Source: an uncultured Pseudodesulfovibrio sp. (lineage in GTDB: Bacteria; Desulfobacterota; Desulfovibrionia; Desulfovibrionales; Desulfovibrionaceae). From it: DNA of 5,497 nt. Position numbers and translations under genes: made by a program. The DNA lies in contig CAMYLL010000204.1 in the NCBI GenBank assembly GCA_947259235.1, positions 1 through 5,497 on the forward strand, given 5' to 3'. Below the pieces are notes generated by a model that had not been told where the DNA came from, ran no database searches, and saw only the letters and a list, made by a program, of their open reading frames with translations. The stretch's first letter is position 1; each line of letters opens with the position of its first letter. Below are positions 1-5,091 of the stretch, in pieces.

Positions 1-21
1 GGGGTCGGGCGGGAACCGAAC

Positions 22-42
22 GGCGGCCTCGTCGAGACCGCC
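22..42 (-). other. Short hairpin after the small terminal gene
   Basis: The arms GGCGG (22-26) and CCGCC (38-42) pair, and after one mismatch CTC (28-30) pairs with GAG (34-36) around a 3-base loop. It begins about 10 bases past the stop codon of the 81-residue gene. That position would suit a terminator, but the minus-strand bases that follow do not form a T run. It could equally lie inside a further gene beyond the window. I see no other feature in bases 1-51. Confidence 0.2.
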
Positions 43-51
43 CGGAAAGGC

Positions 52-297
52 CTATTCGGCCGGACCGATGGTGCGGACCGACGCGATCTTCTCCCAGTCG
101 TAATAGGTATTCATGGTCATGCCGTCCTTGACGCAGGTGACGCGGACGAACTCCTCGCCCAGGAACAGGGTCGCGGCCTCGTAGACCTCGCCCTCGTTGA
201 CCTGGACCCGGACGTCCTTGCGCAGCTTGCGGGACATGGTTCCCTGCACCGGCTTGGACGCATACTCGAACACTTTTTCAAGAGTTGCCTTGTTCAT
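52..297 (-). CDS. Small uncharacterised protein (81 aa) downstream of nifB
   Basis: I do not recognise this 81-residue protein and assign no function. It starts MNKATLEKVF and ends TIGPAE, then TAG. The ATG at 295-297 has GGAG five bases upstream and a further AAGGAG ten bases upstream. It has no signal peptide, no membrane segment and only one cysteine (residue 55), so it is probably soluble and does not bind a multi-cysteine metal centre by itself. The N-terminal third is basic and probably helical (residues 1-15, then a KLRKD stretch). Residues about 28-77 alternate hydrophobic and polar residues and look like a run of beta strands ending in YYDWEKIASVRTI. That pattern resembles small SH3- or Sm-like barrels, but this is only an impression. 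It follows nifB by 81 bases on the same strand, so it may be a nif accessory gene. Confidence 0.75.
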   Translation of the reverse strand: MNKATLEKVFEYASKPVQGTMSRKLRKDVRVQVNEGEVYEAATLFLGEEFVRVTCVKDGMTMNTYYDWEKIASVRTIGPAE

Positions 298-326
298 CGG
301 CTCTCCACTCCTTCGGTTATGTGTGA

Positions 327-354
327 CGTCCGCCCGGTGGGTGCGGGCCGGACG
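327..354 (-). other. Strong hairpin between nifB and the small gene
   Basis: The arms CGTCCGCCCG (327-336) and CGGGCCGGACG (344-354) pair over 10 base pairs with one bulged base, around a 7-base loop. The hairpin begins 25 bases past the nifB stop and ends 29 bases before the ATG of the small gene. The transcript bases after it are TCACACATAACC, with no U run, so a classical intrinsic terminator is unlikely. An mRNA-stabilising or processing element, or a partial attenuator lowering expression of the last gene, fits better. The structure is read directly from the sequence; the role is inferred. Confidence 0.45.
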
Positions 355-378
355 ATGCGAACTGTGTTGCCCTGGAGG

Positions 379-1653
379 CTAGCCGCAGCTGGTCCCGGTT
401 CCCGTGCAGCAGCCGCCCGCGATGCCGCCCCGGCGTCCCTTGAGGGCGCTCAGGTCGCCCGACTCGTAGACCGCCCTCAGCGCGTCCTCGATGAAACCGG
501 TGACGCTGTGCGGCTCGATGCCGTGCTCCTCAAGCAGCAGCCTCGGGGTTTCGCCCATGGCGGCAGCAAGGACCATGCGGCAATCACCGAGCGCAGCGGC
601 CAGATCGGCCCAGCGCTGGGGACCGCAACCAGCAGTCGGGGCCTGACGCTCCTCCACCAGACGATACCCGCCGGTCTCGCCCTGGCCCCATATCTGAAAA
701 ACCTTGGCCTCGCCCAGATGCTGGTTGATCAGCATGCCTTCGCGGGTGGCCACGGCCACGTAAGGCCGCGCCGCCTTGACCTCCAGCGGCTTGAGCTTGG
801 AGCACGCCTGCAGCGTGCCGCACAGGGCCACGGACTGGTCGTCTCCCAGCAGCCCAACGGCGTCGGCCCGGCACCGCTTGCAGTGGGTCATCTGGTCGAT
901 GTACCGACCGGCTTCCTTGCGCAGGGGCAGGACCGTCTCGCGCCCCGGTTCGGCCAGCCCGGCAAAGGGCGTGTCCTGCGTGGGCTTGAGGGGGATCATG
1001 TTCTGGATGTCCGCGCCCAGGGCGGCGGCGACCTTTGCCACCTCCACTATGTGATCCTCGTTGACTCCGGGGATGACGATGGAGTTGATCTTGACCACGA
1101 TGCCGCGCTCCTTGAGCCCCTTGATGGCCGCAAGCTGACGCTCAAGCAGCAGGGCCGCGCCCTTCTCGCCCCGGTAGACCACGTTGCCGTCCTTGACCCA
1201 GGCGTAGATCTTCGCCCCGATTGCCGGGTCCACGGCGGAGATGGTGATGGTCACGTGGGACACGCCCAGCTCGGCGATGTCGTCCAGGTAGGGCAGGATG
1301 CCCATGCCGTTGGTGGAGAGGCAGAACAACAGCTCGGGATGCCGGGCGTTGAGCAGGCGCATGGTCTCGATGACCTCGGCCGGGTTGGCGAAGGGATCGC
1401 CCGGTCCGGCGATGCCCGCCACGGTGATGCGCGGCTCCCTGGCGAGCACCTTCTCCATGTACTCGGCGGCCTGGAACGGCTTGAGGATACCGCTGGTCAC
1501 GCCGGGGCGCGACTCGTTGACGCAGTCGTACTTGCGGTTGCAGTAGTTGCACTGGATGTTGCACTTGGGTGCCACGGGCAGGTGGACCCGGCCGCAGCTG
1601 CCAGCCGTTTCCTTGTTGAAACACGGGTGCTTGGTTGTATCCTTGACGGCCAT
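379..1653 (-). CDS. nifB: NifB, radical SAM FeMo-cofactor core synthase with NifX-like domain
   Basis: NifB fuses [4Fe-4S] units and inserts carbon from S-adenosylmethionine to make NifB-co, the 8Fe core passed to NifEN. The protein is 424 aa. An N-terminal radical-SAM domain (about 20-285) carries CNIQCNYC, with cluster cysteines 31, 35 and 38, followed by NRKYDCVNESRPGV, typical of NifB. Further family signatures are HPC (cysteine 11), RVH (His24), GIAGPGDP (80-87), FCLSTNG (110-116) and CKRC (258-261); several of these bind the K-cluster precursors in studied NifBs, though I have not mapped each ligand. Residues about 296-399 form a NifX/NafY-type cofactor-binding domain with the QHLG motif. 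The tail is Gly- and Cys-rich (Cys415, 416, 423). The start at 1653 has AGGAG seven bases upstream; an in-frame ATG at 1686 lacks such a site. Full length for a two-domain NifB. Confidence 0.97.
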   Translation of the reverse strand: MAVKDTTKHPCFNKETAGSCGRVHLPVAPKCNIQCNYCNRKYDCVNESRPGVTSGILKPFQAAEYMEKVLAREPRITVAGIAGPGDPFANPAEVIETMRLLNARHPELLFCLSTNGMGILPYLDDIAELGVSHVTITISAVDPAIGAKIYAWVKDGNVVYRGEKGAALLLERQLAAIKGLKERGIVVKINSIVIPGVNEDHIVEVAKVAAALGADIQNMIPLKPTQDTPFAGLAEPGRETVLPLRKEAGRYIDQMTHCKRCRADAVGLLGDDQSVALCGTLQACSKLKPLEVKAARPYVAVATREGMLINQHLGEAKVFQIWGQGETGGYRLVEERQAPTAGCGPQRWADLAAALGDCRMVLAAAMGETPRLLLEEHGIEPHSVTGFIEDALRAVYESGDLSALKGRRGGIAGGCCTGTGTSCG

Positions 1654-1660
1654 GATCTCT

Positions 1661-1665
1661 CTCCT
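1661..1665 (-). promoter_or_regulatory. Ribosome binding site of nifB
   Basis: AGGAG on the minus strand lies seven bases before the ATG at 1651-1653. It favours that start over the in-frame ATG at 1684-1686, which would add 11 residues that look unlike a NifB N terminus and has no comparable site. Confidence 0.7.
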
Positions 1666-1687
1666 GTCTTCAAAAGTCCGTTGCAAT

Positions 1688-1718
1688 CGGGTTCATCGAC
1701 CCGCGCGCCCGCCGGGCG
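1688..1718 (-). other. Two tandem small hairpins in the nifN-nifB linker
   Basis: The 86-base linker 1654-1739 holds no gene. CGGGT (1688-1692) pairs with ACCCG (1699-1703) around 6 bases. CGCCC (1706-1710) pairs with GGGCG (1714-1718) around 3 bases. Neither is followed by a U run on the minus-strand transcript, so they look like readthrough structure or mRNA stabilisers rather than a terminator. Short GC stems arise easily in DNA of this composition. Confidence 0.3.
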
Positions 1719-1739
1719 TCGCGGACCGCCGCGTTTCGC

Positions 1740-3092
1740 CTAGAGGTAGCCGTAGCCCACGTCGCTGTCGGCCTGCTTCTTTTCGAGCATGGCGTTGACT
1801 ATGCGATCGAAAATCTCCAGTGCGCCCTTGTAGCCGAGGTGGAGCATCCGCTGGCCGCCGAAGCGGTCGTGGATGGGGAACCCCACCCGCACCAGCGGGA
1901 TGTTCCAGGCGCGGGCGTAGGTGTAGCCCTTGGAGTGCCCCACGAGCAGATCGGGCTTCAGCTCGGCTGCTTCCTCGGCGATGTCGTGAAAGTCCACGCC
2001 CTCACGCACCTCCGGGGCCATCCGGGCCACGCCGTCGGTAACGGCGGCCACGGCCTGTTCCAGCCCCTTCCTGCGCGATCCGGTTCCGGCCAGAACTACG
2101 TCCACGCCGATCTCCGCCAGCAGGGCGCACAGCCCCGCCACCAGATCCTCCTCGCCGTAGACCACGGCCCGCTTGCCGAAGACGTACTTGTGGCCGTCGA
2201 CAAAGGCATCCACCAGACGCCCCCGCTCCAGCTCGTAACGGCGCGGCATGGGCGTGCCGGAGATATCCTCCAGCGCCTCGAAAAATCTGTCGGATTCGCG
2301 CAGCCCCATGGGCAGGCCGATGCGGTGGTTCCTGACGCCGAAGGCCGCCTCCAGGCTGGTCCCCCCGGTCTTCTGCGGCAGGCAGCGGCCGAACTCGATG
2401 GTCCCCCGCGCCCCGGACATCTCTCTGATCTCGCTGATGGGCGTGCCGCCGGAGGGAATCTTGACGTAGTCCTCCAGAGCCGGGCCATCGAGGGTCTCGG
2501 AAATATCCGGCAGGATGGTTCCGTGGATGCCGAAATCGCGGCATATGTCCTTGAGATGGCGGACGTCCTCGCAGGAGACCATGTTGGGCAGGATGTTCAC
2601 CCGGCCGGTATCCGCCGCCTTCTCAGTGCACAACTGCTCGACCAGGGAGCGCACCGCCCCGTGCCAGCCGTCGGTATGCGTCCCGCTGTAGCTGGGGGTG
2701 GAGACATGGACGATCTCCGGCAGGTCCAGATCACCGAATTCCTTGTGGAACTCATGAAGGATCATGGGCACGTCGTCGCCGATGGTCTCGGTCAGGCAGG
2801 TGGTGGCCACGCCGATAAGGCTCGGCTCATACTTCTTCATGACGTTGAGCGCGCCCTTCTTGAGGTTGGGGCCGCCGCCGTAGATGGCGTTCTTCTCGCC
2901 CAGGGCCGAGGACGCGATGTCCACCGGCTCGCGGAAATGGCTGATGATGTAGCGGCGCATGTAGGTGGCGCAGCCCTGGGAGCCGTGCAGGAACGGAATG
3001 GCCCCCTCCACGCCCCGAAAGGCCATGGACGCGCCAAGGGGGGTGCACAGCTTGCACGCGTTGGTGGTGGAGACGTAGTTGGCCTTACTCAT
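1740..3092 (-). CDS. nifN: NifN, FeMo-cofactor scaffold beta subunit
   Basis: NifN pairs with NifE in an alpha2-beta2 scaffold related to NifDK, on which NifB-co is converted to FeMo-co before transfer to apo-nitrogenase. The protein is 450 aa, a normal length. Family landmarks: NACKLCTPLGA (11-21), FRGVEGAIPFLHGSQGC (25-41), RRYIISHFREPVDIASS (46-62), ATTCLTETIGDD (96-107) and the C-terminal GFPIHDRFGGQRMLHLGYKG. It is told from NifK by the missing long N-terminal extension and by the RGVEGA and HLGYKG segments. Cysteines 16, 41 and 99 sit at the three P-cluster cysteine positions of NifK, whereas A. vinelandii NifN keeps only the middle one (Cys44). The ATG overlaps the nifE stop as ATGAGTAA, with AAGGAGG six bases upstream, so translation is probably coupled to nifE. 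Confidence 0.96.
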   Translation of the reverse strand: MSKANYVSTTNACKLCTPLGASMAFRGVEGAIPFLHGSQGCATYMRRYIISHFREPVDIASSALGEKNAIYGGGPNLKKGALNVMKKYEPSLIGVATTCLTETIGDDVPMILHEFHKEFGDLDLPEIVHVSTPSYSGTHTDGWHGAVRSLVEQLCTEKAADTGRVNILPNMVSCEDVRHLKDICRDFGIHGTILPDISETLDGPALEDYVKIPSGGTPISEIREMSGARGTIEFGRCLPQKTGGTSLEAAFGVRNHRIGLPMGLRESDRFFEALEDISGTPMPRRYELERGRLVDAFVDGHKYVFGKRAVVYGEEDLVAGLCALLAEIGVDVVLAGTGSRRKGLEQAVAAVTDGVARMAPEVREGVDFHDIAEEAAELKPDLLVGHSKGYTYARAWNIPLVRVGFPIHDRFGGQRMLHLGYKGALEIFDRIVNAMLEKKQADSDVGYGYL

Positions 3093-4470
3093 TGACGGCC
3101 TCCTTCTTGCTTGCCGCCGCGCGGCCTGCGCGGCGGGGGACGAAATTCCAGACCGGGCTCATGGCCGAGGCGTGGACCTCGCGGGCGAAGTTGAGCATGC
3201 CCACGAACCCTTCCAGGGCTTCCTTGCGCTCGTGGTTGTGGTCGCAAAACCCCACCCCGAGCTTGTAGGCGATGGGCCGTTCCTTGACGCCGCCCACGAA
3301 GAGGTCGACGTCCTTCTCCTTGATAAAGGCCGAGAGCTCCAGCGGATTGGCGTCGTCCACGATGATGGTTCCGGGATCGGTGATCTGTTCCAGCTCGGCG
3401 TAGTCCTCCTTGGTCCCGGTCTGGGAGCCGACCACCACGACCTTCATCCCCAGATGGCGGAACGCCTTGACCAGGGAGAACGCCTTGAAGGAACCGCCCA
3501 CGTACATGGCCACCTTCTTGCCTTCGAGGTCCCTGCGGTAGCGGGCCAGCTCGGGCATGAGCGTGGCCAGCTCGTCGCGCACCAGCTCCTGGGTGCGCTC
3601 GACGATGGCGGGGTCGCGGTCCTTGAAGAAATCGGCCACCTGATAGAGGGAATCGGCCATGTCCTCGATGCCGAGATAGGAGACGCGCAGGAACGGGATG
3701 CCGTACTCCTCCTCCATCATCTTGGCCAGATCGAGGGTCGCGCCGGAGCATTGCACCAGATTGAGGGCCGCGCCGTGACACCGGCCGATGTCCGCCACAC
3801 GGCCGTCGCCCGTGACGTTGGCCACCACCTCGACGCCCATGCGCCGGAAATACTCGCGGATGATCCAGATCTCCCCGGCCAGATTGAAGTCGCCGAAGAT
3901 GTTGACGGAAAGCGGCCCGATGCCGGTGGTGTCGCCGGTTCCGATGAGCTTGAACATGGCCTTGCAGGCTGCCAGATATCCGGCGCGCTTGTTGCCCTTG
4001 AACCCTTCGGACTGCACGGGCAGCACGGGGATGCCCTTCTTCTCGCTCATCTTGCGGCACACCGCTTCCAGGTCGTCGCCGATGAGGCCCACGATGCAGG
4101 TGGAGTACACAAAGGCGGCCTTGGGCGCGTGGCGGTCGATGAGTTCGTCGAGGGCGGCTTCGAGCTTCTTCTCGCCGCCGAAGATGACGTCCGTTTCCTG
4201 AAGGTCGGTGGAGAACGACAGGCGGTGCAGCTCCGGGCCGCTGGACAGCGCGCCCCGGATATCCCAGGTGTAGACCGCGCAGCCGATGGGACCGTGGACC
4301 AGATGCAGGGCATCGGCGATGGGATAGAGCACCACGCGCGAGCCGCAGAAGACGCAGGCCCGCTGGCTGACGGCCCCGGCCAGGGAGTCGCGGTTGCAGG
4401 CGATGTCTATGGCGCCCTCGCCCGTCCTGTGGATCTGATCCTTTCTCTCTTCCAATATGCTGGTCTTCAT
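3085..4470 (-). CDS. nifE: NifE, FeMo-cofactor scaffold alpha subunit
   Basis: NifE is the NifD-like subunit of the NifEN scaffold. The protein is 461 aa from the ATG at 4468-4470, which has AGAGGA four bases upstream. An in-frame ATG at 4506 would add 12 residues but has no ribosome site. Landmarks: RACVFCGSRVVLYP (37-50), VHGPIGCAVYTWDIRG (58-73), YSTCIVGLIGDD (122-133), NIFGDFNLAGE (190-200) and the VGGVKERP segment with DHNHER near the C terminus. Cys39, Cys64 and Cys125 match Cys37, Cys62 and Cys124 of A. vinelandii NifE, which hold the O-cluster. Cys241 (NLVQCSG) matches the NifD Cys275 position that caps FeMo-co and points to the cofactor site. The C-terminal tail after SPVWNF is basic and alanine-rich and looks lineage-specific. 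It overlaps nifN by 8 bases. Confidence 0.96.
   Translation of the reverse strand: MKTSILEERKDQIHRTGEGAIDIACNRDSLAGAVSQRACVFCGSRVVLYPIADALHLVHGPIGCAVYTWDIRGALSSGPELHRLSFSTDLQETDVIFGGEKKLEAALDELIDRHAPKAAFVYSTCIVGLIGDDLEAVCRKMSEKKGIPVLPVQSEGFKGNKRAGYLAACKAMFKLIGTGDTTGIGPLSVNIFGDFNLAGEIWIIREYFRRMGVEVVANVTGDGRVADIGRCHGAALNLVQCSGATLDLAKMMEEEYGIPFLRVSYLGIEDMADSLYQVADFFKDRDPAIVERTQELVRDELATLMPELARYRRDLEGKKVAMYVGGSFKAFSLVKAFRHLGMKVVVVGSQTGTKEDYAELEQITDPGTIIVDDANPLELSAFIKEKDVDLFVGGVKERPIAYKLGVGFCDHNHERKEALEGFVGMLNFAREVHASAMSPVWNFVPRRAGRAAASKKEAVNE
3099..3105 (-). promoter_or_regulatory. Near-perfect ribosome binding site of nifN inside the nifE end
   Basis: AAGGAGG lies six bases before the nifN ATG and within the last codons of nifE. 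With the 8-base overlap of the two genes (3085-3092), this gives strong initiation at the junction and fits the equal subunit numbers of the NifEN complex. Confidence 0.8.
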
Positions 4471-4474
4471 GTCT

Positions 4475-4480
4475 TCCTCT
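4475..4480 (-). promoter_or_regulatory. Ribosome binding site deciding the nifE start
   Basis: AGAGGA lies four bases before the ATG at 4468-4470. It supports a NifE beginning MKTSILEERK, as usual for the family, over the longer reading from 4506. Confidence 0.65.
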
Positions 4481-4525
4481 GCTGTTGGACCCTGTATTAA
4501 CGCCATGTGCAGCTGATTGCCGTGA

Positions 4526-4541
4526 TCCCGGGGACTCGGGA
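4526..4541 (-). other. Hairpin in the nifE leader, promoter-proximal side of nifE
   Basis: TCCCG (4526-4530) pairs with CGGGA (4537-4541) around a 6-base loop, about 56 bases before the nifE ATG. A 5-pair stem is weak evidence alone; it is listed because it is one of three stems in the same gap. Confidence 0.25.
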
Positions 4542-4557
4542 CGGACCAATGATACGG

Positions 4558-4588
4558 CCGCGCCGCCCGGGTCGGACCGCGCCGCCCG
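4558..4588. repeat. 12-base direct repeat, period 19
   Basis: CCGCGCCGCCCG occurs at 4558-4569 and again, without change, at 4577-4588. The bases between are GGTCGGA. Such a repeat can arise by slippage in GC-rich non-coding DNA. It could also be a paired protein-binding site, although a 19-base period is not close to a whole number of helical turns. Confidence 0.45.
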
Positions 4589-4601
4589 CAACGCGGACGA
4601 C

Positions 4602-4619
4602 GCGGCCCCCCTTGGCCGC
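4602..4619 (-). other. Hairpin in the nifE leader, middle
   Basis: GCGGCC (4602-4607) pairs perfectly with GGCCGC (4614-4619) around a 6-base loop that reads AAGGGG on the minus strand. It is not followed by a U run. Confidence 0.35.
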
Positions 4620-4677
4620 CGCAGAAGCCACCGGCCCCGAGAAGCGTCCCCGACCAATGTTCAGCATGTTTCCCGAA

Positions 4678-4701
4678 CCATGGCGCACCGGGTGCGCATG
4701 G
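4678..4701 (-). other. Strong hairpin 60 bases after the ferredoxin gene
   Basis: CCAT plus GCGCAC on the left (one bulged G at 4682) pair with GTGCGC plus ATGG on the right, around the 3-base loop CGG. That makes 10 pairs in 24 bases. On the minus-strand transcript it is followed by TTCGGGAAAC, which lacks the U run of an intrinsic terminator. It could weaken readthrough from the ferredoxin gene into nifE, or protect the 3' end of the upstream message. These roles are inferred. Confidence 0.4.
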
Positions 4702-4761
4702 ACGGGACCTCGGGCCGGTTGGCGGTTGGCGGCGGCTTCAGGCATGGGACTCTCTCAATTC

Positions 4762-5061
4762 CTAGAGTGTGTATTCGGCGCACTGTTCGCCGTCTTCGAG
4801 GCCGTCGAGGATGGCGTCGATGGCGTCCTCGCTGTCAACGCCCTTGAACCACCAGTTTTCAGGCTGGATGACCATGACGGGGCCGGACTCGCACTGCTTG
4901 AGGCAGGTGGAGGCCACGACCATGGCGTCGATACCGCGATCAATGATCTCCTCTTCAATATACTGGAGAAACCCGTCGGTCTGCTTGTGGCAGATGCCCT
5001 TGGGGTCGCCCTGGGCGCGGAAACTCTGACAACAGATGATCATCTTAGCGGGGGTAGCCAT
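4762..5061 (-). CDS. Thioredoxin-like [2Fe-2S] ferredoxin
   Basis: This 99-residue protein belongs to the family of the Clostridium pasteurianum [2Fe-2S] ferredoxin (thioredoxin-like fold). It shows the family pattern ICCQSFRAQGDPKGIC (9-24) and TCLKQCESGPVMVIQPE (52-68). The likely cluster ligands are Cys11, Cys24, Cys53 and Cys57; Cys10 is an adjacent alternative, and Cys94 is extra. The NWWFKGVDSEDAIDAILDGL segment matches the family's C-terminal aromatic and helical part. It is probably cytoplasmic, as no signal or membrane segment is seen. Lying just before nifEN, it plausibly supplies electrons for cofactor assembly or nitrogenase, as related ferredoxins in other nif clusters are thought to do. 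The start at 5061 has AAAGGAG ten bases upstream, and the gene lies 30 bases after the NifX-like gene. Electron partner unknown. Confidence 0.92.
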   Translation of the reverse strand: MATPAKMIICCQSFRAQGDPKGICHKQTDGFLQYIEEEIIDRGIDAMVVASTCLKQCESGPVMVIQPENWWFKGVDSEDAIDAILDGLEDGEQCAEYTL

Positions 5062-5091
5062 TTCTCTCGTTCTCCTTTGTGTGTTCTGCCG

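Larger units (their letters stand above)
4471..4761 (-). other. 291-base gap between ferredoxin gene and nifE
   Basis: This is the largest gap in an otherwise tight gene run. It is very GC-rich and holds at least three possible hairpins, a 12-base direct repeat, a tandem GGTTGGC pair (4717-4730) and a distant repeat of GACCAATG (4544-4551 and 4652-4659). One minus-strand frame (4497-4745) stays open for 82 codons, but its product is rich in G, R, A and P and resembles no family I know. I found no correctly spaced sigma-54 element, no clear TGT-N10-ACA NifA site and no good sigma-70 promoter. It may be a structured leader or spacer for nifE, or carry an internal promoter I cannot recognise. 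Confidence 0.5.

Noticed and set aside
1654..1686. Longer NifB starting at the ATG at 1686
   Set aside because: The downstream ATG at 1653 has AGGAG at ideal spacing, and the family's conserved HPC segment follows it directly.
319..1743. Long plus-strand open frame (474 codons) opposite nifB
   Set aside because: It lies almost entirely opposite nifB, which has unmistakable family motifs. Its product has no recognisable domain and reads like a mirror of GC-rich codons.
1740..3092. NifK (nitrogenase beta subunit) instead of NifN
   Set aside because: The three cysteine motifs resemble NifK, but the N-terminal extension is missing, the RGVEGA and HLGYKG segments are NifN-like, and the gene lies between nifE and nifB.
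1839..3095. Long plus-strand open frame (418 codons) opposite nifN
   Set aside because: Same pattern: an antisense shadow of a confirmed gene in GC-rich DNA, rich in H, G, A, V and D, with no family motif.
3079..4500. Long plus-strand open frame (473 codons) opposite nifE
   Set aside because: Antisense shadow of nifE. No ribosome site or domain supports it.
4471..4506. Longer NifE starting at the ATG at 4506
   Set aside because: It has no ribosome binding site, and its 12 extra residues are not NifE-like. The ATG at 4470 has AGAGGA and the usual NifE start.
4508..4522. Sigma-54-like sequence CGGCAATCAGCTGCA on the minus strand
   Set aside because: GG and GC are separated by 9 bases instead of the required 10, and the -24 element starts with C. 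It is also only about 40 bases from the nifE ATG.
3089..4657. 522-codon minus-strand frame overlapping nifE in another phase
   Set aside because: The product is dominated by R, G, H, P and A, typical of a shifted frame of a GC-rich gene, and nifE is clearly the real frame.
4678..4701. Intrinsic terminator after the ferredoxin gene
   Set aside because: The stem is strong, but it is followed by TTCGGGAAAC and not a U run, so I list it only as a hairpin.
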